44,061 bases of DNA from DASQWP01 sp050697555 (GCA_050697555.1 JBOHAD010000013.1:1-44061); one strand, 5' to 3'; counted from the stretch's first letter, positions 1 through 8,089 are shown. Translations and numbers: made by a program. The notes: generated from the letters alone by a model not told the origin.

Positions 1-118
1 CATCCTCGCCCGCGCCTGGCTCCGCGTCATCTGGGCCTGCTGGCACACGAACACGCCCTACGACCCCGCCCGCCGTCGCGGCCGCGACCGCCACATCGAA
101 CCTCGGACCTTGACTTAG
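1..118 (+). CDS. IS110-family transposase, C-terminal end (partial, runs off left edge)
   Basis: Reading from base 2 gives an open frame of 38 codons ending in TAG at 116-118. The peptide contains ARAWLRVIWACWH followed by TPYDPAR, which resembles the C-terminal tail I recall for IS110/IS116-type (DEDD plus Ser) transposases; the catalytic domains would lie left of the window. The usual YDPARH ending is followed here by an arginine-rich tail (RRRGRDRHIEPR), so the last residues may be read-through into neighbouring DNA. The stop is only 5 bases from the purC stop on the other strand, leaving almost no room for a non-coding IS end. Family call rests on a short peptide. Confidence 0.55.
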   Translation, partial: ILARAWLRVIWACWHTNTPYDPARRRGRDRHIEPRTLT

Positions 119-123
119 GCGAC

Positions 124-987
124 TCACGGGAGCACCACGCGCGGATCGGCCACGTAATCGTCGAAGACGATGCCAGTGAGCCGCTCGAAGGCCTCGACGT
201 AGCGTGCCCGCGTGCCCTCGACGATCTTCGCCGGCAGCTCGGGCCCCGGGGGTGCCTTGTCCCAGCCGAGCGACTCGCACCAGTCGCGGACGTACTGCTT
301 GTCGAAGGAGGGCTGCGCGCGGCCGGGCTCGTACTCGTCCGCCGGCCAGAAGCGCGATGAGTCCGGCGTCAGCGCCTCGTCACCAAGCGTGAGCGTTCCG
401 CGCTCGTCGATACCGAGCTCGAACTTCGTGTCCGCGATGACGATTCCGCGCTCCGCCGCGTAGTCGGAAGCGAGCCCGTAGAGCGCGAGCGAGACGCGCT
501 CCGCCTCGGCGAGCCGCTCCGCGCCCACGAGCTCGGCCGCTCGCTCGCGGTCGATGTTCTCGTCGTGGCCGGTCTGCGCCTTGGTCGCCGGCGTGAAGAT
601 CGGCTCCGGTAGACGGTCGGATTCACGCAAGCCGGGGGGCAGCTGGTGGCCGCAGACGGAGCCCGACTCCCGGTAGTCCTTCCAGCCGGAGCCGGCGAGG
701 TAGCCGCGCACGACGCATTCGATCGGCAGCATCGAGAGCCGTCGCGCCTCCGTCGAGCGGCCGTCGTCCCGAAGCGCGAGCAGATGGTTGGGGACGATCT
801 CGCGCGTACGCGCGAACCAGAAGCCCGAGAGGCCGGTGAGAACGCGGCCCTTGTCGGGGATCTCCGTCGCGAGCACGACGTCGAAGGTTGAAATCCGGTC
901 GCTGGCGACGAGCAGCAGGCGCTCGTCGTCGAGCTCGAAGATCTCCCGGACCTTGCCGCTGGCGAGGTGGACGGCGGCCTCAGGCAT
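124..987 (-). CDS. purC: Phosphoribosylaminoimidazole-succinocarboxamide synthase (SAICAR synthetase)
   Basis: Joins CAIR and aspartate with ATP to form SAICAR, step 8 of cytosolic IMP synthesis. At 287 residues it has the expected family size. Family motifs are in order: GKVREIFELDD near residue 11 (nucleotide-binding beta hairpin), PDKGRVLTG, RGYLAGSGWKDY, and TPATKAQTGHDENI for substrate binding. The ATG at 987 overlaps the purB stop by 8 bases, so the two are probably translationally coupled. It is the last gene of purD-purE-purB-purC as seen here. The C-terminal tail after LTG (VFDDYVADPRVVLP) is slightly longer than I would expect and abuts the transposase remnant. Confidence 0.96.
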   Translation of the reverse strand: MPEAAVHLASGKVREIFELDDERLLLVASDRISTFDVVLATEIPDKGRVLTGLSGFWFARTREIVPNHLLALRDDGRSTEARRLSMLPIECVVRGYLAGSGWKDYRESGSVCGHQLPPGLRESDRLPEPIFTPATKAQTGHDENIDRERAAELVGAERLAEAERVSLALYGLASDYAAERGIVIADTKFELGIDERGTLTLGDEALTPDSSRFWPADEYEPGRAQPSFDKQYVRDWCESLGWDKAPPGPELPAKIVEGTRARYVEAFERLTGIVFDDYVADPRVVLP

Positions 988-2308
988 GGACTGCTTCCTC
1001 CTTCCGGCTGGTGAGTGCAGTCAAGCGGTCGAAGAGGACGTCGACGTGCCGGAGCGCCTCGCGCAGGTCGAAGGCGTCCGCGAGCGCATCGACGTCGAGG
1101 TGGGCGGTGACCTCGGGATCCGCTTCGAGGAGCGCGCGAAAGTCGACCTCTTCGTCCCAGGCTTGGAGCGCGCTTCGCTGCACGAGGCGGTACGCCTCCT
1201 GACGGGAGAGGCCCGCCGCGACGAGCGCCGAGAGCACACGCTGGCTGAAGACGAGGCCGTGCGAGGTGTCGAGATTGCGCCGCATCCGCTTCGCGTCGAC
1301 GACGAGCCCCTCGACGAGCCAGGCGAAGCGATCGAGCATGTAGTCGAGGGCGAGGAACGCGTCGGGTAGCACGATGCGTTCGGCGCTCGAATGGGAGATG
1401 TCGCGCTCGTGCCAGAGCACGACGTTCTCGAGCCCGACTGTGGCACCGGCGCGCACGACGCGGGCGAGGCCGCAGATCCGCTCCGCCACGACGGGGTTAC
1501 GCTTGTGCGGCATCGCCGACGAGCCCTTCTGACCGGGGCCGAACGGCTCCTGTACCTCCCGGACCTCCGTGCGGGCGAGGTTGCGAATCTCGGTGGCGAA
1601 GCGCTCGAGCGAGGCCGCGCAGAGCGCGAGCGCGGAGAGGAGCTCGGCGTGACGGTCGCGCGGAACGACCTGCGTGGCGACCGACTCAGGCACGAGGTCG
1701 AGCCGCTCGCAGGCGATCCGCTCGACCTCCGGGTTGCCGCCGCCGTATGTGCCCACTGCGCCCGCGAGCTTGCCGACGAGCATCCCCTCGAGCGCGCGCG
1801 TCAGGCGCTCACGGTCTCGGTGGAGCTCGAACGCCCAGCCGGCGAGCTTCGTTCCGAAGGTGATCGGCTCGGCGTGGACGCCGTGGGTGCGTCCGACCAT
1901 GACCGTCTCGCGATGCTCCTCCGCGCGGCGGACCGCTGCGGCAAGCGCGCGGTCGAGACCCTCGAGGAGGAGCCCACCCGCTTCCCTCACCTGGAGCGCG
2001 GTCGCCGTGTCGAGCACGTCCGACGAGGTGAGGCCGTAGTGGAACCAGCGGCCCTCGGCACCGAGGCCCTCCGCGACCGCATCCACGAACGCGGCGACGT
2101 CGTGGTGCGTGCGTTCCTCGATCTCGCGCACTCGCTCGGGCGTGGGCGGCGCGGCCCGCTCGCGGATCGCGGCCACGGCCCCGGCAGGCACCGCGCCGAC
2201 CTCCGCCCAGCCGTCGAGCGCGGCCAGCTCGACCTCGAGCCAGCGCGCGAGCTTGCTCTCCTCCGACCAGACGCGCTTCATGGCTGGGCGGGAGTAGCGG
2301 GGGATCAC
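980..2308 (-). CDS. purB: Adenylosuccinate lyase
   Basis: Cleaves SAICAR to AICAR plus fumarate, and adenylosuccinate to AMP plus fumarate; a homotetramer of the fumarase/aspartase superfamily. The signature loop GSSAMPHKRNP is present, as are the upstream TSSDVLDTA and GRTHGVHAEP blocks that carry active-site residues. A GTG at 2308 (protein beginning with a short IPRYSRP stretch) gives 442 residues, the usual length; the frame stays open further upstream but without family similarity. An internal ATG at 2281 is a possible shorter start. It lies 35 bases after purE, with a hairpin in the gap, and overlaps purC. Confidence 0.96.
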   Translation of the reverse strand: MIPRYSRPAMKRVWSEESKLARWLEVELAALDGWAEVGAVPAGAVAAIRERAAPPTPERVREIEERTHHDVAAFVDAVAEGLGAEGRWFHYGLTSSDVLDTATALQVREAGGLLLEGLDRALAAAVRRAEEHRETVMVGRTHGVHAEPITFGTKLAGWAFELHRDRERLTRALEGMLVGKLAGAVGTYGGGNPEVERIACERLDLVPESVATQVVPRDRHAELLSALALCAASLERFATEIRNLARTEVREVQEPFGPGQKGSSAMPHKRNPVVAERICGLARVVRAGATVGLENVVLWHERDISHSSAERIVLPDAFLALDYMLDRFAWLVEGLVVDAKRMRRNLDTSHGLVFSQRVLSALVAAGLSRQEAYRLVQRSALQAWDEEVDFRALLEADPEVTAHLDVDALADAFDLREALRHVDVLFDRLTALTSRKEEAVHA

Positions 2309-2323
2309 CGTCCCGATTCTAGA

Positions 2324-2339
2324 GCCCGCCCAGGCGGGC
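2324..2339 (-). promoter_or_regulatory. GC hairpin between purE and purB
   Basis: GCCCGCC and GGCGGGC form a perfect 7-base stem around a 2-base centre in the 35-base gap between the purE stop and the purB start. There is no run of T after it on the transcribed strand, so it is more likely an RNA-stability or partial-attenuation element than a full terminator. Seen directly; role inferred. Confidence 0.45.
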
Positions 2340-2343
2340 GACC

Positions 2344-2850
2344 TTAGAGCTGCGTCGGGGGGCGGCCCGGAGGTCCTGGATATCCGCCGCCCTGGCCCAG
2401 AATCTTGGCGGCGAGGATCGCGGCGTTGCGAGATCCGTTGACGGACACGCACGCCACCGGGACGCCGGGCGGCATCTGCACGATCGCGAGAAGGGCGTCG
2501 AGCCCGCCCATGACGCTCTTCGACGACGTGAGCGGGACGCCGATGACGGGCAGGTCCGTGTAGGCGGCGACGACGCCCGGGAGCGCTGCGGCCATGCCGG
2601 CTGCGGCGATGATGACGCGGACGCCGCGGAGCGCGGCCGTGGAGGCGTACTCGGCCACGCCCCGGGGATCGCGGTGGGCCGAGAGGACGCGCAGCTCGTG
2701 CGAGATCCCGCGGTCGCTCAGCTCCTCCAGCGCCGGGTCCATCACCTCGCGGTCCGATTCGGAGCCGATGAGGATGCCTACGAGGGGGCCCGCCTCCTCG
2801 AAGTCCTCGAGGACGGGGAGCAGGAGAGGGGAGCCCTCAGGCGTGGACAT
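2344..2850 (-). CDS. purE: N5-carboxyaminoimidazole ribonucleotide mutase
   Basis: Moves the carboxyl group of N5-CAIR to give CAIR in purine synthesis. The class I PurE pattern is clear: GILIGSESDREVM (phosphate-binding loop), SAHRDP with the catalytic His, then AAAGMAAALPG and GVPLTSS. It has 168 residues, matching the family, with about 20 extra residues at the N-terminus. The ATG at 2850 lies inside the end of purD (14-base overlap). No purK is seen next to it; the partner enzyme must be encoded elsewhere if the class I route is used. Confidence 0.95.
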   Translation of the reverse strand: MSTPEGSPLLLPVLEDFEEAGPLVGILIGSESDREVMDPALEELSDRGISHELRVLSAHRDPRGVAEYASTAALRGVRVIIAAAGMAAALPGVVAAYTDLPVIGVPLTSSKSVMGGLDALLAIVQMPPGVPVACVSVNGSRNAAILAAKILGQGGGYPGPPGRPPTQL

Positions 2851-4057
2851 CGACCACCTTGGCCGCGATGTCTCGCCGGTACTGGACCCCCGGAAAGTCG
2901 ATCCGCCCGAGCGCGCCGTAGGCTCGCTCGCGCGCCTCGGCCACGGAACCCCCGGTCGCCGTGACGTTCAAGACGCGGCCGCCGGCGCTCAGGAGGGCGT
3001 CGCCGCGAAGCGCTGTGCCCGCGTGGAAGACGAGCGCGCCGGCGGCCTCGGCAGCCTCGACGCCTCGGATCTCGATTCCCGACTCGGGCGAGTCCGGGTA
3101 CCCGGGAGAGGCAAGGACGACCGTGACCGCCGCGTCCGGGGAAGCCGCGACCTCCGCGCCGCTCAGCGACCCGGCCGCGGCTGCCGTGAGCGCGCCGAGA
3201 AGGTCGCCGTCGAGCCGGGGCAGGATCGCCTGCGTCTCCGGGTCGCCGAAGCGGCAGTTGAACTCGAGCACGCGGGGCCCCTCGTCGGTGAGCATGAGGC
3301 CCGCGTAGAGGAGCCCCTGGAACGGGGCCCCGCGACGCGTGAGCTCGCGCAGCACCGCCCGGTGCACGGTGTCGATGAGCTCGTCGACGTCCTCGGCGGA
3401 GAGTAGCGGCACCGGTGAGTAGCTGCCCATCCCGCCCGTGTTCGGGCCCTCGTCCCCGTCCAGCAGGCGTTTGAAGTCCTGCGCGGGCGCGAGCGGGACG
3501 GCGTCCACGCCGTCGCAGAGGGCGAAGAGGGAGACCTCCTCGCCCTCGAGGAGCTCCTCCACGACGACCTCCTCGCCCAGGGCCCGCGCCCTGCGCCAAG
3601 CCGTGTCGGCTTCCGCCTGGTGCCGGCAGACCCAGACGCCCTTGCCCGCGGCGAGCCCGTCTGCCTTGACGACACAGGGCGCCTGCGGCTTCTCGAGCTG
3701 CGTCGGCGTGGGAACGCCCGCGGCGCGCATGACGTCCTTCGCGAACGCCTTCGAGCCCTCGATGCGCGCGGCCCCCGAGCCGGGGCCGAAGACGGCCACG
3801 CCGGCGTGCCGGAGCACGTCCGCGAGGCCGGCGACGAGCGGCGCCTCCGGCCCGACGACGACGAGGTCGATGCCAAGCTGGCGGCAGAGGTCGAGGATCG
3901 CTTCGCCGTCGTCCGCCCGGATGGGATGACAGGGGCCGAGTCCGGCGATGCCCGGATTCCCGGGAGCGGCGTGGAGCTCCTCCAGTTCCCGGCTCTGCGC
4001 CAGCTTCCAGGCGAGCGCGTGCTCACGCCCGCCCGACCCGACGACGAGAACCTTCAC
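2837..4057 (-). CDS. purD: Phosphoribosylamine-glycine ligase (GAR synthetase)
   Basis: Couples phosphoribosylamine and glycine with ATP, step 2 of purine synthesis. ATP-grasp enzyme of 406 residues from the GTG at 4057, which begins directly with VKVLVVGSGGREHAL. Other blocks: GPEAPL, KAFAKDVM, VVKADGLAAGKGV (ATP lysine), NTGGMGSYSP, and EFNCRFGDPETQ (metal-binding Glu/Asn). The frame is open upstream but the extension has no family similarity. A -10-like TACACT lies 7 bases before the start, so the operon mRNA may be leaderless. First gene of the four-gene purine operon. Confidence 0.96.
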   Translation of the reverse strand: MKVLVVGSGGREHALAWKLAQSRELEELHAAPGNPGIAGLGPCHPIRADDGEAILDLCRQLGIDLVVVGPEAPLVAGLADVLRHAGVAVFGPGSGAARIEGSKAFAKDVMRAAGVPTPTQLEKPQAPCVVKADGLAAGKGVWVCRHQAEADTAWRRARALGEEVVVEELLEGEEVSLFALCDGVDAVPLAPAQDFKRLLDGDEGPNTGGMGSYSPVPLLSAEDVDELIDTVHRAVLRELTRRGAPFQGLLYAGLMLTDEGPRVLEFNCRFGDPETQAILPRLDGDLLGALTAAAAGSLSGAEVAASPDAAVTVVLASPGYPDSPESGIEIRGVEAAEAAGALVFHAGTALRGDALLSAGGRVLNVTATGGSVAEARERAYGALGRIDFPGVQYRRDIAAKVVDVHA

Positions 4058-4064
4058 GCGCCCG

Positions 4065-4070
4065 AGTGTA
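4065..4070 (-). promoter_or_regulatory. Probable -10 box of the purine operon
   Basis: TACACT on the minus strand, 7 bases before the purD GTG. It fits the TAnnnT actinobacterial -10 pattern and the spacing expected for a leaderless or nearly leaderless transcript. No good -35 hexamer was seen. Confidence 0.45.
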
Positions 4071-4112
4071 AACGGTGTTTGAGATGGGCCCGCGTTGCGG
4101 TAGGGACTCCGT

Positions 4113-4460
4113 ATGCGCGACCCCGGACTCGACCGGCACCAGTGGGAGACCGAGTGGCAGGCGCTCGAGCCGCTCGTCGTCGACTCGCCTGCCGAGGCGC
4201 TCCCCGAGCTGGACGACCTCGTCGGGCGCATGCTCGCCGGGCGCGGCTACCCGGTCGAGGAAGAGGAGACCGAGCCCGCGAGCCCCGTCGAGGAGGGGGG
4301 CGTCGATCCCGAGGTGATGGCCGCGTTCCGAGTCGCGCGCGAGATCACGCGCCAGGTGGAGCGCGGGCAGGACGTCGACCCCGGCGAGGTGGGCCAGGCG
4401 GTCGGCCTCTACCGCGAGCTCTACGAGCACCTGCTCGCGCGCGTCAGCAACACCGGCTGA
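4113..4460 (+). CDS. Uncharacterised acidic protein, 115 residues
   Basis: I do not recognise this family. The product is soluble-looking and strongly acidic, with a central Glu/Pro-rich stretch (EEEETEPASPVEEGG around residues 49-63) separating two probably helical halves. No signal peptide, membrane segment or cysteine motif is visible. The ATG at 4113 is divergent from purD with a 55-base gap, and its codon use matches its neighbours, so I take it as a real gene. It is followed by a 224-base gap holding an inverted repeat pair. Confidence 0.7.
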   Translation: MRDPGLDRHQWETEWQALEPLVVDSPAEALPELDDLVGRMLAGRGYPVEEEETEPASPVEEGGVDPEVMAAFRVAREITRQVERGQDVDPGEVGQAVGLYRELYEHLLARVSNTG

Positions 4461-4512
4461 CCTGGAGGCGGCTGAGCCGGAGGAGCTCCCCGCGAGCTCG
4501 CGCGTCGAAAGA

Positions 4513-4610
4513 GCTTGTGTTCCACCGGCACAAGCCCCGGAACGCGCAAGAGAAGGCGGCACCCAGCTCGGCGAGCGCGCCACAAGCCTTGTGCGCGTGG
4601 AACACAAGGC
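4513..4610. repeat. REPIN-like pair of inverted CTTGTG...CACAAG hairpins (locus 1)
   Basis: Two short hairpins face each other. Copy 1 at 4513-4535 has GCTTGTG and CACAAGC arms around a 9-base loop. Copy 2 at 4586-4610 has GCCTTGTG and CACAAGGC arms around a 9-base loop, in opposite orientation. The outer arms CTTGTGTTCCAC (4514-4525) and GTGGAACACAAG (4597-4608) are perfect 12-base complements, so the whole 98 bases could form one larger cruciform. A further CACAAG/CTTGTG palindrome is centred at 4587. The same arrangement recurs at 17761-17871. The rest of the 224-base gap shows no gene. Confidence 0.7.
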
Positions 4611-4672
4611 GGGCAAGCGATCGGGCGGGGCTCGGTTCCCGGCGGCGACGTTCTGCGCTTGCTGGGCGGCGC

Positions 4673-4678
4673 TAGCCT
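4673..4678 (+). promoter_or_regulatory. -10 box for leaderless AEC permease mRNA
   Basis: TAGCCT lies exactly 6 bases before the GTG at 4685, the spacing expected if transcription starts on the first base of the start codon. The start has no Shine-Dalgarno sequence, which agrees with leaderless translation. Confidence 0.5.
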
Positions 4679-4684
4679 CCGGGC

Positions 4685-5602
4685 GTGATCCTGGAGATCG
4701 GGCTCCTCGCCCTCTTCTTCGCCCTCGGGCTGGCCGTCCAGCGGCGGCATCCGTCCGAGCGCCTGCGCGAGCGGGCCTGGACGGCCTACTGGTGGACGGT
4801 CGCGCCCACGCTCGTCTTCACCGCCTTCTCGACGATCGACTTCGATCGCGAGCTCGGGCTCGCGCTCGCCGCGGCCGTCCTCGCCTCGTGGCTCGTGATC
4901 GCGCTCGGCTACGGGTACGCCCGGGCCGTCGCCCCCGAGCGGGACGAGCGGGGCGCCCTCGCCCTCGGGGCCGGGTTCCCCAACACGGGCTTCGTCGGCT
5001 ACCCGCTCGCGCAGCTCGCCCTCGGGAACGACGGCCTCGCGCTCATGGTCCTGTACGACCGCCTCGGGTGGCTCGTCCCCTCGACGGCGGTTTCGACCGC
5101 GATCGCCCGCCTGCACGGGCGCCGCGAGGCGGCTGAGAATCCCAGCGCCCGCCGGCGGCTCCGGCTGATCCTCGTGAACCCGCCCCTCCTCGCGGCCGTC
5201 GCCGCGGTCGCGCTCCGCCTCGCCGGCGCGGACGTGACCGCGTGGGTGGAGCCGCTCGGCCGGGCCGCCGCGGAGATCGTCGGCCCGGCAGGCTTCTTCC
5301 TTCTCGGCCTCGTCCTCCCCCTCGAGCCGCCCGCGCACGATCTTCCCGAGCTCCGCAAGGCCGCGGGGGTCTTCGCCATCCGCTTCGCCGCCGCGCCACT
5401 CGTTCTCCTCGGCTGCGGCGTCGCGCTCGGCACCGAGATCCCGACTGCCTTCCTGCTCGGCGCGGCGATGCCCTGCGCCTTCCACCTCCTCGTCCTCGCA
5501 CGCGTCTTCGACCTCCGCCCGCAGCTCGTGCGCCTGCTCGTCGTCGGCTCGACCGTCCCCGCCGTCGTCGCGGTGGTCGCCGCGTCCGCGTTCGTCCACT
5601 AG
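4685..5602 (+). CDS. AEC-family (auxin efflux carrier-type) transporter
   Basis: Integral membrane permease of 305 residues with about ten hydrophobic segments in two halves joined by a short basic loop (around residues 139-159). The segment FPNTGFVGYPLAQLALG (about residues 98-114) is the family's typical N-terminal inverted-repeat block, and GAAMPCAFHLLVLARVF near residue 260 is the matching C-terminal block. Members move small organic acids or other anions; substrate cannot be read from sequence. The GTG at 4685 is chosen because the first helix begins at once and a -10 box sits 6 bases before it. It ends 52 bases before the GS-like gene, which has its own -10 box. Confidence 0.88.
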   Translation: MILEIGLLALFFALGLAVQRRHPSERLRERAWTAYWWTVAPTLVFTAFSTIDFDRELGLALAAAVLASWLVIALGYGYARAVAPERDERGALALGAGFPNTGFVGYPLAQLALGNDGLALMVLYDRLGWLVPSTAVSTAIARLHGRREAAENPSARRRLRLILVNPPLLAAVAAVALRLAGADVTAWVEPLGRAAAEIVGPAGFFLLGLVLPLEPPAHDLPELRKAAGVFAIRFAAAPLVLLGCGVALGTEIPTAFLLGAAMPCAFHLLVLARVFDLRPQLVRLLVVGSTVPAVVAVVAASAFVH

Positions 5603-5614
5603 TCAGCCGCGAAG

Positions 5615-5620
5615 TAGGAT
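5615..5620 (+). promoter_or_regulatory. Probable -10 box of the GS-glxBCD operon
   Basis: TAGGAT, with TTCGTC 18 bases upstream (5591-5596) as a weak -35. It would give a leader of about 28 bases carrying AAGGAG (5641-5646), well spaced before the ATG at 5655. Confidence 0.4.
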
Positions 5621-5654
5621 TCGCGCCCAGGCGTCGATCAAAGGAGTTCAGCCG

Positions 5655-7136
5655 ATGGCAACCGTCGAAGCGGGCCCGACTCAGGTTCAGAGCGTCCTCG
5701 CGAAGGGACCGATTCCCGACCCGATCCCCACCCTCGACAAGGCTCGCAGCGACTCTGCCCGCCGAGAGCGGATTCAGGAGATCCGCAAGCGGATCAACGA
5801 GCAGGGGATCACGTACATCTTCTTCCAGCAGGTCTCGGTCTCCGGCCACGTGAACGGCAAGGGCGTCTCAGCGTCGATGTGGGAGAAGGTGGCCGAGGAT
5901 GGCTACCAGCTCGTCTACGGAGCGACCGCGGATCTCTTCGTCGACCGCGAGGACCGCTACATCGGCTTCGGGCCGGAGGAGTCCGAGCTCGCTGCCATCG
6001 CCGACCTGGACACCTTCGCCCAGCTCCCCTGGGACCCGCGCGTGGCCCGCGTCTTCTGCGACTGCTACGACACCGAGAACGGGAAGCTCCTCGAGGCCGA
6101 TCCGCGTCAGAATCTCAAGCGGATCGTGAACGAGGTCGAGCAGGAGCTTGGCTACACGTTCCTCTGCGGGATCGAGCCCGAGATGATGTGGATGAAGCGG
6201 CCCAAGGGGTCGGATGCAAGCCAGGCCGCCGGGATCACGAAGCCCTGGTGTTACCACATCAGCCAGTTCGAGGAGCTCCGCGCCATCATCCTCGACGTCA
6301 TCGACTACGGCGAGAAGCTGGGGATCAATCCCTCCTACGGCGACCACGAGGACTCCCCCGGCCAGCTCGAGCTCAACTTCCTCTTCGACCGGGCGGTCCG
6401 GACGGCCGACAACCTCTCCACCTACCGCCAGATCTGTCAGGCGGTTGCCCGCAAGCACACGCAGGAGGGCACCTACGGGGACGACGTCGAGGTCCTCGCG
6501 ACGTTCATGCCGAAGCCGTTCACGGGCGTCTCCGCCAACGGCGCCCACCACCACTTCACGCTCGTCGACGAGGACGGGAACAACGTCTTCTACGACCCGG
6601 ACGGCCCCGCGAAGCTCTCGAAGATCGGGCTTCAATTCATGGGAGGGATCCTCGACCACTACCGAGCCCTTTGCGCGATCACGGCGCCGACGGTGAACTC
6701 GTACAAGCGCTTCTGGGATTTCGGCTTCTGGGCGCCGATCTACAAGGACTACGGCTGGCAGAACCGGACGACGCTCGTGCGCGTGGCGAGCGGTGGGCGC
6801 TTCGAGTTCCGCGCGGTCGACTCGTCCTGCAACCCGTACCTGACGCAGGCGGCGCTCCTCCGCGCCGGGCTCGACGGCGTCAAGCGCAGGCTCGACCCGG
6901 GCGAGCCGCAACAGCGGAATGTCTACGACGTCCTCGCGGAGGGGAAGGAGATCCCGCGCGTGCCCGAGCACCTCGGTGAGGCGCTCGCGGCTCTCGAGGA
7001 GGACGACGTGGTGAAGAGCGCGCTGCCCGGTCGTCTCTACGATGTGTACATGCACTACAAGCGGGACGAGTGGGAACGGTTCCTCTCCGCCGTAACGGAC
7101 TGGGAGCGCGACCGCTACCTTGACATCCTCCCCTAG
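5655..7136 (+). CDS. Glutamine synthetase-family ligase (possible gamma-glutamylmethylamide synthetase)
   Basis: ATP-dependent ligase joining glutamate to ammonia or methylamine. At 493 residues it carries the GS catalytic blocks: GIEPEMMW (metal Glu), GDHEDSPGQLELNF, TFMPKPF...GAHHHFTL (glutamate/ATP site), NSYKRF, then NRTTLVRV and FEFRAVDSSCNPYL. The N-terminal domain is unlike ordinary GlnA, and I see no GSI-type adenylylation tyrosine motif. It is followed after 20 bases by three genes equal to the domains of glutamate synthase. In known gmaS/mgsABC clusters such a ligase makes gamma-glutamylmethylamide; in other actinobacterial clusters it is called type III-like GS. Sequence alone does not decide the substrate. 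RBS AAGGAG precedes the ATG. Confidence 0.85.
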   Translation: MATVEAGPTQVQSVLAKGPIPDPIPTLDKARSDSARRERIQEIRKRINEQGITYIFFQQVSVSGHVNGKGVSASMWEKVAEDGYQLVYGATADLFVDREDRYIGFGPEESELAAIADLDTFAQLPWDPRVARVFCDCYDTENGKLLEADPRQNLKRIVNEVEQELGYTFLCGIEPEMMWMKRPKGSDASQAAGITKPWCYHISQFEELRAIILDVIDYGEKLGINPSYGDHEDSPGQLELNFLFDRAVRTADNLSTYRQICQAVARKHTQEGTYGDDVEVLATFMPKPFTGVSANGAHHHFTLVDEDGNNVFYDPDGPAKLSKIGLQFMGGILDHYRALCAITAPTVNSYKRFWDFGFWAPIYKDYGWQNRTTLVRVASGGRFEFRAVDSSCNPYLTQAALLRAGLDGVKRRLDPGEPQQRNVYDVLAEGKEIPRVPEHLGEALAALEEDDVVKSALPGRLYDVYMHYKRDEWERFLSAVTDWERDRYLDILP

Positions 7137-7156
7137 CAGGAGCGGACGGGTCGACG

Positions 7157-8089
7157 ATGTGCGGAATTGCAGGGATCATCTATCGCGACGGCGCCCAGGA
7201 GATCGGGCGCGACATGACGCTGATGCTCCAGTCCATGAAGCACCGGGGGCCCGACTCGACGGGCTATGCCCTGTACGGGCCGAGCAACGGCTTCTACGTC
7301 ATGCGCTACACACTGGCCGACGCCAACGACCCGCGTGACTTCGAGTTCGACGAGCGCATCGACCAGCACCAGCGCCAGGTGCTCCAGCGCCTCCACGCCC
7401 TCGGCATCACCGTCAAGGACGTCGAGGAGCAGACCGACTACGCCTACCGGGTGACGTTCGAGTACGACGGCTCGAGCCTCAAGGACGTCACCGACCGCAT
7501 CGAGGACATCCCGAGGGCGGAGGTGCTCTCCCTCGGCCACTCGCTCGAGATCATCAAGGACCTGGGCGACGCCGAGGCGGTCTGCGAGCAGTACGACCTG
7601 GGGGGCTTCACGGGCACCCACGCCATCGGCCACGTGCGCATGGCGACCGAGTCGGACGTCGACATCTCGGGCGCCCACCCGTACTGGGCCTACCCGTTCT
7701 CGGACGTGGCCGTCGTCCACAACGGCCAGCTCACGAACTACTTCCAGTGGAAGCGGCGCCTGGAGCGCTCGGGCCACCGCTTCCAGTCGGAGTGCGACTC
7801 CGAGATCATCGCCGTCTACCTCGCCGAGAAGATGAGCGGGGGCGCCTCCCTCGAGGAGGCCATGCGCGACTCGCTGGAGGAGCTCGACGGCGTCTTCACG
7901 TACATCGCCGTGACCGAGGACGCGCTCGGGGTGGCGAAGGACGAGATGGCGGCGAAGCCGCTCGTCCTCTACGAGGCGGAAGACGTCGTCGCGCTCGCCT
8001 CCGAGGAGATCGCCATCCGCGCGATCGTCGACCACGAGATCGACACGTACGACCCGTACGAGGGAGAGGTGATGGTGTGGCAAAGGTAG
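7157..8089 (+). CDS. glxB: Class II glutamine amidotransferase subunit (GlxB/MgsA-like)
   Basis: Ntn-type amidohydrolase that releases ammonia (or methylamine from gamma-glutamylmethylamide) from the amide donor. The nucleophile Cys2 follows the initiator Met (MCGIAGIIY), then KHRGPDSTG, GHVRMATES (substrate-binding Arg) and VHNGQL/CDSEII. It has 310 residues. About 90 residues between the first block and GTHAIGHV (residues ~50-150, predicted helical and charged) are inserted relative to a minimal GATase domain. It corresponds to the N-terminal domain of GltB and overlaps the next gene by 13 bases, implying a stoichiometric complex with the two downstream products. Confidence 0.9.
   Translation: MCGIAGIIYRDGAQEIGRDMTLMLQSMKHRGPDSTGYALYGPSNGFYVMRYTLADANDPRDFEFDERIDQHQRQVLQRLHALGITVKDVEEQTDYAYRVTFEYDGSSLKDVTDRIEDIPRAEVLSLGHSLEIIKDLGDAEAVCEQYDLGGFTGTHAIGHVRMATESDVDISGAHPYWAYPFSDVAVVHNGQLTNYFQWKRRLERSGHRFQSECDSEIIAVYLAEKMSGGASLEEAMRDSLEELDGVFTYIAVTEDALGVAKDEMAAKPLVLYEAEDVVALASEEIAIRAIVDHEIDTYDPYEGEVMVWQR

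Noticed and set aside
115..123. TTAGGCGAC shared between the left edge and the palindrome at 38162-38186
   Set aside because: Only nine bases and only half the palindrome; expected by chance at this length.
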